From Candidatus Heimdallarchaeota archaeon (GTDB lineage Archaea; Asgardarchaeota; Heimdallarchaeia; JABLTI01), in NCBI GenBank assembly GCA_023128635.1, contig JAGMDP010000219.1, positions 1 through 13,023 of the forward strand: a stretch of DNA of 13,023 nucleotides. Direction: 5' to 3'. Both the position numbers and the translations under genes were made by a program. The notes below the pieces were generated by a model. That model saw only the letters and a list, made by a program, of their open reading frames with translations. It was not told the origin of the DNA and did no database searches. This document shows positions 7,159 through 13,023 of the stretch, piece by piece (the stretch's first letter is position 1; the number at the start of each line of letters is the position of its first letter).

Positions 7159-7716
7159 ATGATGATGCTGAATTATACTACTTTTCCTTCAAACTATGGT
7201 GATTTTACCATTGTCTGGAAAAAATATAATTCAAACGTTCTAATACAACGAATATTTCTTGGTGATCATAAATTGAAATCTGAGGAAAAAGTAGCAGAAG
7301 CATTCCAAGATATTAATCTAAGATCATCATCAGCAATTGACGAACAAGTGAAAAAAATTCAGCGGTATCTCAAAGGTGAAGAAGTAGAATTTGATTTGAA
7401 ATTATTGGATTTTGATAGATGCTCAGAAATACAAAAGAAAGTTCTCATAGCTGAATACAACATCCCAAGAGGGTGGATTAGCACCTACAAACGAATTACT
7501 AACCATATTGGAATTGTTAACGGAGCAAGAGTAGTTGGAAACTCGTTAGCAAAGAACCCTTTCCCAATCTTCATTCCATGTCATAGAGCAATAAGAAGTA
7601 ATAGTGAACTTGGAGGATACCAAGGAGGATTAGCAATGAAGCGATCTTTATTGGAGATGGAAGGAGTAGAAATTTCTGAAGAAGGAAAAATCATTTCAGA
7701 TAAGATACATTATTAG
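7159..7716 (+). CDS. ogt: Methylated-DNA--protein-cysteine methyltransferase (O6-alkylguanine-DNA alkyltransferase)
   Basis: A suicide DNA-repair protein that moves alkyl groups from O6-alkylguanine to its own cysteine. The active-site 'IPCHR' is at residues 139-143 (Cys141). It is preceded by the recognition-helix region 'ISTYKRIT' (107-114) and the Asn/Arg finger region 'NGARVVGNSLAKNP' (121-134), and followed by 'GGYQGGLAMKRSLLEMEG', all as in the family. The ~90-residue N-terminal domain is poorly conserved, as usual. Total length 185 residues, normal for this protein. ATG at 7159 was taken because GAGGA at 7149-7153 and a TATA-like box at 7119-7131 fit it; the in-frame ATG at 7147 overlaps that ribosome site, and ATG at 7162 or 7165 is also possible. 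Single gene, divergent from the rubredoxin-TPP gene. Confidence 0.9.
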   Translation: MMMLNYTTFPSNYGDFTIVWKKYNSNVLIQRIFLGDHKLKSEEKVAEAFQDINLRSSSAIDEQVKKIQRYLKGEEVEFDLKLLDFDRCSEIQKKVLIAEYNIPRGWISTYKRITNHIGIVNGARVVGNSLAKNPFPIFIPCHRAIRSNSELGGYQGGLAMKRSLLEMEGVEISEEGKIISDKIHY

Positions 7717-7816
7717 CAATTCATGATATGCTCCAAAACAGCTTTTTCAAGCATTCAAAACCAGGATTTTTGATTACGTATAATAAATCGATTGCCTAAT
7801 TCTGGTTGGTGAAGAC

Positions 7817-8899
7817 ATGGGCAAGACAACAATAGGAATAAAAATCATACTTGTTCTCGCGTTAATCAATATTTTATGTATAACTTACAAGTCAAGCAGT
7901 ATCAGTGAACCAAATGGTGATGGTGGAATATATATTCCAGAGTCATGCACAATTTTCACAACTACAATTGGTGAAAAGATATATTTCAGTAATAATGAAG
8001 ATTACAAATATGATGGAACCTATATATGGTTAATTCCAAGTCAAGAAAGATATACTCCATCAGGATATATACAAATAAATGGGGGAGTATTTTTCGGATT
8101 TGACGATAACAATGATCCAAAAGTAGATGGAAATCCACAAGGAGGAATGAATGATAAGGGATTATGTTTAGATTCAAATGGATTACCGCCTACAGAAGTA
8201 AACTACTCGTCAGGAATATCCTTTCCATATATTCATCCTTTTTTTGAAATTCTTTGGGAGTGTAGTACAGTAAATGAGACTATTGAATGGTTTACAACTC
8301 ATTATTTTCAAACATATATGGGGTGCCAAATTCATTTTGCTGATGCATCTGGAGATGCAGTTGTTGCTAGTGTAGATGCAGATGGAAATTTTGCTTTTAC
8401 ACAAATTAATAATACATCATACTTGGTGTCAACTAATTTCAATTTAGCCAATATTGAAAATGGTCATTATCCATGTCAACGTTATGAGACTGCATGTTCT
8501 ATGTTAGAAGATATCACAACTGAAGATAGTCTAACAATTAAAGCATGTAGTGATGTGTTGGATGCTGTACACGGTGAAGGAGAATATAGAACACGGTATA
8601 GTAATATCTTTGACATTACTAATCGAGAAATTTACATTTACCATGATCGGAACTATGAAAGAGTTGCAAAGCTAAATTTAGTAGAGGAATTAGCAAAGAT
8701 TCTTCCAGAAGCAGATGGAACTGAAATTAAAAATTTTGTGTATTGCAAATCTATTAGAATTGCTGATTTGACTTATCAGTCAACAAAATCATTATCTGTT
8801 TATTCTATTGTTCTAATTGCTGGTTTAGCGGGAATTACTATCATTAGTAAAAGATTTTCAGTTAGATCAAAACTCAAAATAAAAATGTTTAATCTATAG
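7817..8899 (+). CDS. Secreted, membrane-anchored Ntn-type linear amide C-N hydrolase (choloylglycine hydrolase / acyl-CoA:6-APA acyltransferase-like)
   Basis: 360 residues. A hydrophobic signal segment (8-23) leads to 'PESCTIF' with Cys44 as the probable N-terminal nucleophile, then 'FSNNEDY' (58-63), 'GGMNDKGL' (109-116), 'FADASGDAVV' (174-183) and 'STNFNL' (205-210), the spaced motifs of the linear-amide C-N hydrolase group that includes penicillin V acylase, bile-salt hydrolase and AAT-like enzymes. A transmembrane helix (~326-344) and a basic tail close the protein. It should be active outside the cell, tethered to the membrane. In Ntn enzymes the catalytic Cys must become residue 1, so a short propeptide (about residues 26-43) probably has to be removed after secretion. 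Which amide is cut is unknown; peptides, acyl-amino acids and acyl-homoserine lactones are all possible for the family. GGTGA lies 4 bases before the ATG. Confidence 0.75.
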   Translation: MGKTTIGIKIILVLALINILCITYKSSSISEPNGDGGIYIPESCTIFTTTIGEKIYFSNNEDYKYDGTYIWLIPSQERYTPSGYIQINGGVFFGFDDNNDPKVDGNPQGGMNDKGLCLDSNGLPPTEVNYSSGISFPYIHPFFEILWECSTVNETIEWFTTHYFQTYMGCQIHFADASGDAVVASVDADGNFAFTQINNTSYLVSTNFNLANIENGHYPCQRYETACSMLEDITTEDSLTIKACSDVLDAVHGEGEYRTRYSNIFDITNREIYIYHDRNYERVAKLNLVEELAKILPEADGTEIKNFVYCKSIRIADLTYQSTKSLSVYSIVLIAGLAGITIISKRFSVRSKLKIKMFNL

Positions 8900-8912
8900 C
8901 ATATCTAAAGGG

Positions 8913-8955
8913 AAGTGGCGGGTGTGGGCGGATTCGAACCGCCGATCTCCCACTC
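8913..8955 (-). repeat. 3' half of tRNA-Arg, identical to the intact tRNA (direct repeat copy 1; att-like)
   Basis: All 43 bases match 11143-11185, the 3' part of the complete tRNA-Arg, in the same orientation. In tRNA numbering the copy covers position 37 to the CCA end plus three further bases. It includes the 3' strand of the anticodon stem, variable loop, T-arm, 3' acceptor strand, discriminator G and CCA. Identity stops exactly at the base next to the anticodon; beyond it (8956 onward) there is no tRNA sequence, so it cannot fold as a tRNA. It sits 15 bases past the stop codon of the beta-helix protein gene. Such displaced 3' halves are the usual footprint of integration into a tRNA gene. 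Confidence 0.9.
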
Positions 8956-8970
8956 GAAGATAGAAGAGTT

Positions 8971-10539
8971 TCATTTCAACTTTCTTGCAACAATTATTAT
9001 GATATTTGTTAAGGAAACGATAGAGAAAATTGTCCAAACGTAAATTGACAATGTAGTAGTTTCTGAGTTTTTAATTAAAGTAATTAACAATGTGTAGTTT
9101 TGTGGTGTCGATACTCCGTCATAACAATTTATCCATAAATAGTAGATTCCAGAATAATGAGCAGTATAATTTAGCGTTTCTGGTGAAGTGTTTTTTTCAC
9201 CAAAAGCAAGAATTTCTTCAACTGAACCACTGTAATTATGAGGAAGTAAATAGATATCAAGATTAAATTCTGTTTCATCAAATTCAATTGTAGCACTAAA
9301 GAAATCATTTACATTTAAATTAAGTCTGAAGAAATCAGTGTCTAAGTAAATTAAATTTAGTAACAGGTTAAATGGAATCTCCGGAGCATTTTCAATAAAA
9401 TCGTTTTCCTCGTAAATATCATCTATAATATAGTCAAATGGAAAATCAGACCAATTCATAATTGCAGGAGAGCTTAATGGATACAAATCATAATTTGCTG
9501 GTCCAATTATTGGATAAAAACCAGAACCAATCCAATCAGACCAAAAGTTGCCTTCATTTATACCTGATAGATACCAAGTATTTAAGTTTGAAGAAGCACA
9601 TCCCTGAGAGGCCCCATAACCATTATTTACAAAATTATTATGATGAATTACATTGTAGAGTGATCCTGTTTTTATGTTACAACCATAACCATTATTGTCT
9701 TTTATAGTATTATAGGCGATTTCATTTTCATCACAATTATATAATCTTATACCATCAAGAAAGGAATTACTCAAAACAGTGTTATTGATAATTAAGTTGT
9801 TGTCACTACTTTGAAAGAGATAAATTCCTCCATATTCCTTTGAGCTTAAAATAGTATTATTGGCTAATAGGGAATTTGAAGTATCTCTTGTGAAAATTCC
9901 TCGATTAAAGTCATCTAATGAGTTATTGACAAGAATCAAATCATCGCAGTACGAGGAATAAATACCAGATGCACAGATATATCCTGCAGGGGAACCACCA
10001 ACGAATGTGTTATTGTATGCGTATACACCTTCACAATAACTAATTCTCAAACCAGTATGGTCTTCTAATCCTGTATTGTTAGCAACAATAGTAAAATCAG
10101 CATACACAACCACAATAGCATCGGAATCGCACCCTTGGAACTGATTGTTAGCTATAACTGCGGTTCCATTGGAGATATTCTTAACACGAAGACCGTCACC
10201 ATTGACTTCAATATAACAATTGCGAACTATGAAATGTTTAGTTGTATTCCCAACAACAAGACCATCAGCATCTGTTGAATTAATAATACTGTAGCCTTCT
10301 ATCAGAAATGGATTTTCACGTGAACCGTCTCCAGGAAAACCATAATCAGTAAAACCACTATCACCATTTACTACAATTGGTACATGAGGTGTAAGAGTTT
10401 TCTTTCTTACATTTAAAGGATGGAATGCAATTGGCATTTGTATAGTAGTAAGTGAAAAATCACAAAATGTAAAAATGAACAAACTTGAAATTAATATAAA
10501 CAATAAGACCCCACGAGATACAAGATTAGATATCTTCAT
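8971..10539 (-). CDS. Surface protein with NosD-like parallel beta-helix, PPC domain and C-terminal membrane anchor
   Basis: 522 residues. A signal/anchor segment (~8-30) is followed by a start-of-helix motif 'DGSRENPFLIEGYSI' (71-85). About ten short beta-helix rungs then run over ~90-310, each with Asn-Asn turns such as 'IVANNT', 'LILVNNS' and 'LLANNTI', typical of NosD/PbH1 proteins. The helix ends with 'NEGNFWSDW' and 'YDLYPL', a closing motif common in archaeal surface beta-helix proteins. Residues ~373-490 match the bacterial pre-peptidase C-terminal (PPC) fold ('DDIYEENDFIENA', 'YLDTDFFRLNL', 'LDIYLL', 'SGIYYLWI'). A transmembrane helix (~498-517) and a short basic tail follow. The family binds or processes polysaccharides or acts in adhesion; no catalytic residue is evident, so an enzymatic role is not claimed. 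It lies between two tRNA-Arg 3' fragments and may be mobile-element cargo. The ATG follows 'GGGTTGATT', a modest ribosome site. Confidence 0.8.
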   Translation of the reverse strand: MKISNLVSRGVLLFILISSLFIFTFCDFSLTTIQMPIAFHPLNVRKKTLTPHVPIVVNGDSGFTDYGFPGDGSRENPFLIEGYSIINSTDADGLVVGNTTKHFIVRNCYIEVNGDGLRVKNISNGTAVIANNQFQGCDSDAIVVVYADFTIVANNTGLEDHTGLRISYCEGVYAYNNTFVGGSPAGYICASGIYSSYCDDLILVNNSLDDFNRGIFTRDTSNSLLANNTILSSKEYGGIYLFQSSDNNLIINNTVLSNSFLDGIRLYNCDENEIAYNTIKDNNGYGCNIKTGSLYNVIHHNNFVNNGYGASQGCASSNLNTWYLSGINEGNFWSDWIGSGFYPIIGPANYDLYPLSSPAIMNWSDFPFDYIIDDIYEENDFIENAPEIPFNLLLNLIYLDTDFFRLNLNVNDFFSATIEFDETEFNLDIYLLPHNYSGSVEEILAFGEKNTSPETLNYTAHYSGIYYLWINCYDGVSTPQNYTLLITLIKNSETTTLSIYVWTIFSIVSLTNIIIIVARKLK

Positions 10540-10623
10540 TTAATCAACCCAATTCCTACTTGAATTAAACCAAATAACTAAATCAAATCAGTTAATATTA
10601 ATCTTATGACAAAAAGAAATTAG

Positions 10624-10654
10624 AAGTGGCGGGTGTGGGCGGATTTGAACCGCC
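10624..10654 (-). repeat. 3' fragment of tRNA-Arg, diverged (direct repeat copy 2; att-like)
   Basis: 30 of 31 bases match the 3' end of the intact tRNA-Arg (11143-11173): whole T-arm, 3' acceptor strand, discriminator G, CCA and three trailing bases. The single difference turns T-loop position 57 from G to A, which keeps the purine needed in a working tRNA. Further toward the 5' side (10655-10668) only scattered similarity to the variable loop and anticodon stem remains, then none. It lies 42 bases past the stop codon of the RelE-like gene, in the same orientation as the tRNA. Confidence 0.85.
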
Positions 10655-10696
10655 AAACTCCAAACGCCTATCGAATAATTTTTTTATTTCAAAATT

Positions 10697-11092
10697 TTAT
10701 TGCTTCGTTTTTATTTTAGTACGAGTGATTCTTGTAATTGTATCAACCCATTGTCCACTAAGAAGTGAAGTTCGAAAATAAACTTTAAACAGAGTATCAG
10801 GATTTCTTCGAGGAAAATCATGATGTATAACATTTATACTAAACCTATTGCCAAGACGAAAAATAGTCTTATAGAAATGGCCAATACCATAACCAGAGAA
10901 ATCTTTTGGTAATCCTCGATCACCAAGATGAGCTCGAAATGGTTCATCTCCTAAATTACATGCTAAAGCATAAACAAGACTTTCATATTCCCTTCCACGA
11001 TTCTCTTGCAACTTTTTGAATTGTTTAAGAGCACGGGGTGTGAAAGTAAGATATTTACCTTGAGCAAGAGCTTGTCGAACATTACTACTCAT
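10697..11092 (-). CDS. Small basic protein, possibly RelE/ParE-fold
   Basis: 131 residues, not recognised with certainty. The order of elements recalls RelE/ParE-type toxins: 'FTPRALKQFKKLQ' (17-29) as the first strand and helix, a second helix (~34-48), 'AHLGDRGLPKDFSGYGIGHFYKTIFRLGN' (54-82) as the loop and central hairpin, and a further strand 'FSINVIHHDFP'. The protein is longer than a typical ~90-residue toxin and has a basic tail ('TRITRTKIKTK'). No antitoxin gene is adjacent, so a toxin-antitoxin role is unsupported; it may instead be a nucleic-acid-binding or host-interaction protein. There is no Shine-Dalgarno before the ATG (11090-11092), which suggests a leaderless transcript. The gene lies between the intact tRNA-Arg and its first displaced 3' fragment, so it may have arrived with an element inserted there. 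Confidence 0.5.
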   Translation of the reverse strand: MSSNVRQALAQGKYLTFTPRALKQFKKLQENRGREYESLVYALACNLGDEPFRAHLGDRGLPKDFSGYGIGHFYKTIFRLGNRFSINVIHHDFPRRNPDTLFKVYFRTSLLSGQWVDTITRITRTKIKTKQ

Positions 11093-11145
11093 AGCAAAAT
11101 CACAAAACTACTTTTGATTTTTGATATGTAAGTATTATGCAAAAG

Positions 11146-11223
11146 TGGCGGGTGTGGGCGGATTCGAACCGCCGATCTCCCACTCCGCAGGCGGGCGCAA
11201 TATCCAAGCTCTACTACACACCC
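11146..11223 (-). tRNA. tRNA-Arg (anticodon GCG), CCA encoded
   Basis: The complete cloverleaf can be read by hand from 11223 down to 11149, with genome-encoded CCA at 11146-11148. The acceptor is GGGTGTG/CACACCC, the D-arm GTAG/TTGC has a 10-base loop with G18-G19-A20, and the anticodon stem CCCGC/GTGGG (one G-U pair) has loop CTGCGGA, giving anticodon GCG for CGC codons. The variable loop is AGATC, the T-arm GGCGG/CCGCC has loop TTCGAAT, and the discriminator is G. A20 agrees with an arginine tRNA. No intron is present. Two partial copies of its 3' side lie downstream on the same strand, so the gene appears to be an integration target. Confidence 0.93.
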
Positions 11224-11248
11224 ATGTTTTAGACAATCCTAGCTTCGT

Positions 11249-11262
11249 ATTTTTAAAAATAT
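11249..11262 (-). promoter_or_regulatory. TATA-like palindrome upstream of tRNA-Arg
   Basis: 'tatttttaaaaata' is a perfect AT-only inverted repeat centred about 32 bases before the tRNA 5' end. As a TATA box it would place the transcript start about 6 bases upstream of the mature tRNA, a normal archaeal arrangement. Confidence 0.4.
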
Positions 11263-11307
11263 GCATTCAGAATAAAATAAGAGTAAGAAATGAAAGGTAA
11301 TTGGTTA

Positions 11308-12166
11308 TTACTCCTTCAATTTGTTTTGATTGAACCCATCGCCCGGTCCTTTGTAGCGAGGATATTTCTCTTTGTTTAGAGTTCCTTCTTTAAACTGAAT
11401 AGCGTCTTCTGGACAGAGATTATAGCACCTCATACAAATATTGCAGTCATCGCCCCAAATAAATTCTTCATTCTCAAATCGAATATTATTCGTTGGGCAA
11501 TATTCCACACATAGCATGCATTCTGTACACGTTTCCTTTTCTACAAAATAATTACGAGCCCATCTTGTCCAACCGATTAATTTCATAGGTACTCTTTGCG
11601 ATAAACCACCAGAAACATTGATTGGATCCCAGCCTTGCAACCATCTTTTTCCTTTTATTATTTTTTTAACCAATTTATCGACTTTTTTTGCAGCTTTTTC
11701 TTTTAGTTTAGTTATTTCTTCTTCACTAGACATAGGAAATGATCTAACAATTGGATAAGGTAATTTGACATTATTTGGCATACGAATATTTGTTGCTTGT
11801 TTTACTTTGAATCCCTTCATTCTTAGTTTACGAGCAGCGACTAGCGCTCCGTCACCACTGAAAAGCATCATTGTTGTAAAGACGAATGCATGTTTTCCTT
11901 TGTTCTTGGATAATGATTTTATAAAATCAATGTATGTTAATGGTAAATCTGAGCCAAAAATTGGATAACCGAAACCAACTAAAGATGCTTCTTCTATTAA
12001 TGCTTGTACTTTTTTGTTATCGCTAATTTCCTCAGCTTCGATGGAATATTTCTTTGTTTCAATTCCACTTTGAGTTAATTTTTCTTCGATTTGATTCGCG
12101 ACCCACCAAGTATTTCCTGTTCCACTAAAATAGAAAATTACTGCTTTTATTTTTATTACACTCCAT
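11308..12166 (-). CDS. EFR1-family flavodoxin-ferredoxin protein; 5' end lacks a standard in-frame start
   Basis: About 285 residues if joined to the ATG at 12164-12166. The first part is a flavodoxin-like fold with the FMN-phosphate loop 'FYFSGTGNTW' and 'GFGYPIFG'. The C-terminal part is a two-cluster ferredoxin with Cys213/216/219/223 and Cys241/244/247/251 (two CxxCxxCxxxCP sets). Such EFR1-like proteins should pass electrons between FMN and two [4Fe-4S] clusters inside one chain; their partners are unknown. From 11869 up to a stop at 12196-12198 the frame is open and clearly coding, yet has no ATG, GTG or TTG. The nearest ATGs (12164-12166, 12170-12172) are one frame off, and removing one A from the run at about 12151-12156 would join them. 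Either a one-base insertion (mutation or assembly error) or a non-standard start such as ATA, placed after 'GGAG', explains this. The first standard in-frame start (ATG 11869-11871) would remove the flavodoxin half. Confidence 0.75.
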
Positions 12167-12206
12167 AGGCATATCAGTATTTTAGAATAAAAACCTTAAG
12201 GGAGAC

Positions 12207-12923
12207 TCATTTCTCGAAAATACTTTTCATTTCCTCAAAAGAACTTATTTTTAGATTTGGTATTCGCAAACCTTCAAGTTCACTATTAACCCCGTATCTA
12301 TCTATTAAAACAGAAAACATTCCTACACGATTGGCACCCATCACATCAGAACTAGGATTATCACCCACGAAAACAGTTTGTTCAGCAGTGGTTTTTAATC
12401 TTGATAATGATTCATGAAAAATCTTCATGCCAGGTTTTGATAAGGGAAACTCATTGCATGGAGCAATTACAAATTCAAAATGGTGTTCTATTCCAGCATT
12501 GTTAAGTCGTTTATGGATAATTTCTGTGTCACCATTTGAGACAATTGCCATCCTGATTCCTTTCTTCTCCAAATAATTAATCAAACTTATTGCATCAGGA
12601 TAAGGTTTAGATCTCTTACTATATTCTTGTCGCATATACTCCCAGTAATTATCTGCTTCTTCTATGGATATTTCCTTGCCAAATGCTTTTAGTGCTAATA
12701 CTAGAGATCTCCCCATATTTTCTCGATCTATGCAAAAACCAACTTCTTCGACAACTCGAGATTGTTCTGAAAAATATAATCCATCCCACTTTGAGTGAAC
12801 TTGATCAACTAAATCCTCTGACAACCCTAGACTAGCTAATACTCTCTTCGTTACAATTTCATGTATTCCTTGATTGTTGAAAATCGTTTCATCTGCATCG
12901 AAAATTACTGCTTCAAAAGTCAT
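12207..12923 (-). CDS. HAD-superfamily hydrolase (subfamily IA)
   Basis: 238 residues with all four HAD motifs: I 'DADET' with nucleophile Asp9 and acid Asp11, II Ser129-Asn130 in 'IVSNGD', III Lys163 in 'LSKPG', and IV 'VGDNPSSD' with Asp188 and Asp193. Residues ~15-105 form an alpha-helical cap of the C1 type, as in phosphoglycolate phosphatases, haloacid dehalogenases and YjjG-like nucleotidases. A role as a cytoplasmic phosphatase for a small phosphate ester is likely; the substrate cannot be inferred. The ATG is preceded by 'AGGATT' 5 bases upstream, and a TATA-like 'ttataatatt' at 12961-12970 fits a short leader. The stop codon lies about 40 bases before the probable start of the EFR1 gene on the same strand, so the two might be cotranscribed, though an AT-rich box in the gap could also drive the second gene alone. 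Confidence 0.85.
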   Translation of the reverse strand: MTFEAVIFDADETIFNNQGIHEIVTKRVLASLGLSEDLVDQVHSKWDGLYFSEQSRVVEEVGFCIDRENMGRSLVLALKAFGKEISIEEADNYWEYMRQEYSKRSKPYPDAISLINYLEKKGIRMAIVSNGDTEIIHKRLNNAGIEHHFEFVIAPCNEFPLSKPGMKIFHESLSRLKTTAEQTVFVGDNPSSDVMGANRVGMFSVLIDRYGVNSELEGLRIPNLKISSFEEMKSIFEK

Positions 12924-13023
12924 GCTAATCCTATCACAAGTTACTTCTTTCTACTTCAGTTTATAATATTCTTCATTTATGTTATTAAAGCAGTGCCTTT
13001 TTTTTGTGAATTGACTAAAAGGT

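Noticed and set aside
8913..8955. A functional split tRNA 3' half, as in Nanoarchaeum, since it begins at position 37
   Set aside because: A complete, intron-free tRNA with the same sequence is present nearby, no matching 5' half or complementary leader was found, and the second fragment begins at a different point. Displaced att sites explain both better.
10697..11092. A toxin-antitoxin module
   Set aside because: The RelE-like resemblance is weak, the protein is longer than typical toxins, and no small antitoxin frame lies on either side.
11308..11871. A short ferredoxin-only protein starting at ATG 11869-11871
   Set aside because: The same frame continues upstream with a clear flavodoxin domain, so this start would cut a conserved fold in the middle.

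Overview
The window looks like a piece of an AT-rich archaeal chromosome, most likely an Asgard (Promethearchaeota) relative. The evidence is archaeal TATA-like boxes and GGAG/GGTG ribosome binding sites, a cyclic 2,3-diphosphoglycerate synthetase-type GTPase, a stand-alone NAD(P)H-hydrate epimerase, a rubredoxin-fused thiamine-diphosphate enzyme, surface proteins with C-terminal membrane anchors, and a protein that aligns with Ras/Rab small GTPases but has lost every nucleotide-binding motif. The lineage is inferred from gene content; no rRNA or other taxonomic marker is present.

Layout. Positions 1-5200 carry the tail of a parvulin prolyl isomerase (+), a small ferredoxin (-), an orphan oligopeptide ABC ATPase (-), the divergent cDPG-synthetase-like gene (+), the pseudo-GTPase (-) and the hydrate epimerase (+). 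Positions 5199-8899 carry the rubredoxin-TPP enzyme (-), an O6-alkylguanine-DNA alkyltransferase (+) and a secreted, membrane-anchored Ntn-type amidohydrolase (+). Positions 8913-11223 form an unusual block, all on the minus strand: a complete tRNA-Arg(GCG), a small RelE-like protein, a 3' fragment of the same kind of tRNA, a large beta-helix/PPC surface protein, and a second 3' tRNA half. Positions 11308-12923 carry an EFR1-type flavodoxin-ferredoxin protein, whose first ~98 residues are open in frame but have no standard start codon, and a HAD hydrolase.

Most genes are singletons, with convergent pairs separated by short hairpins (3344-3369, 5188-5211). A redox theme recurs (ferredoxin, rubredoxin-TPP enzyme, EFR1 protein, hydrate repair), as expected of an anaerobe, but no single pathway is encoded.

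The best candidate for something undescribed is the tRNA-Arg block. Two 3' tRNA pieces lie downstream of the intact tRNA on the same strand. One is identical over 43 bp, beginning exactly at the base after the anticodon; each piece immediately follows a cargo gene. This is what two successive site-specific insertions into one tRNA gene would leave, but no integrase is visible. Other notable items are the pseudo-GTPase, an A-run after a GGAGG in the rubredoxin-TPP gene where a -1 slip would release a free rubredoxin, and the broken or non-canonical start of the EFR1 gene.
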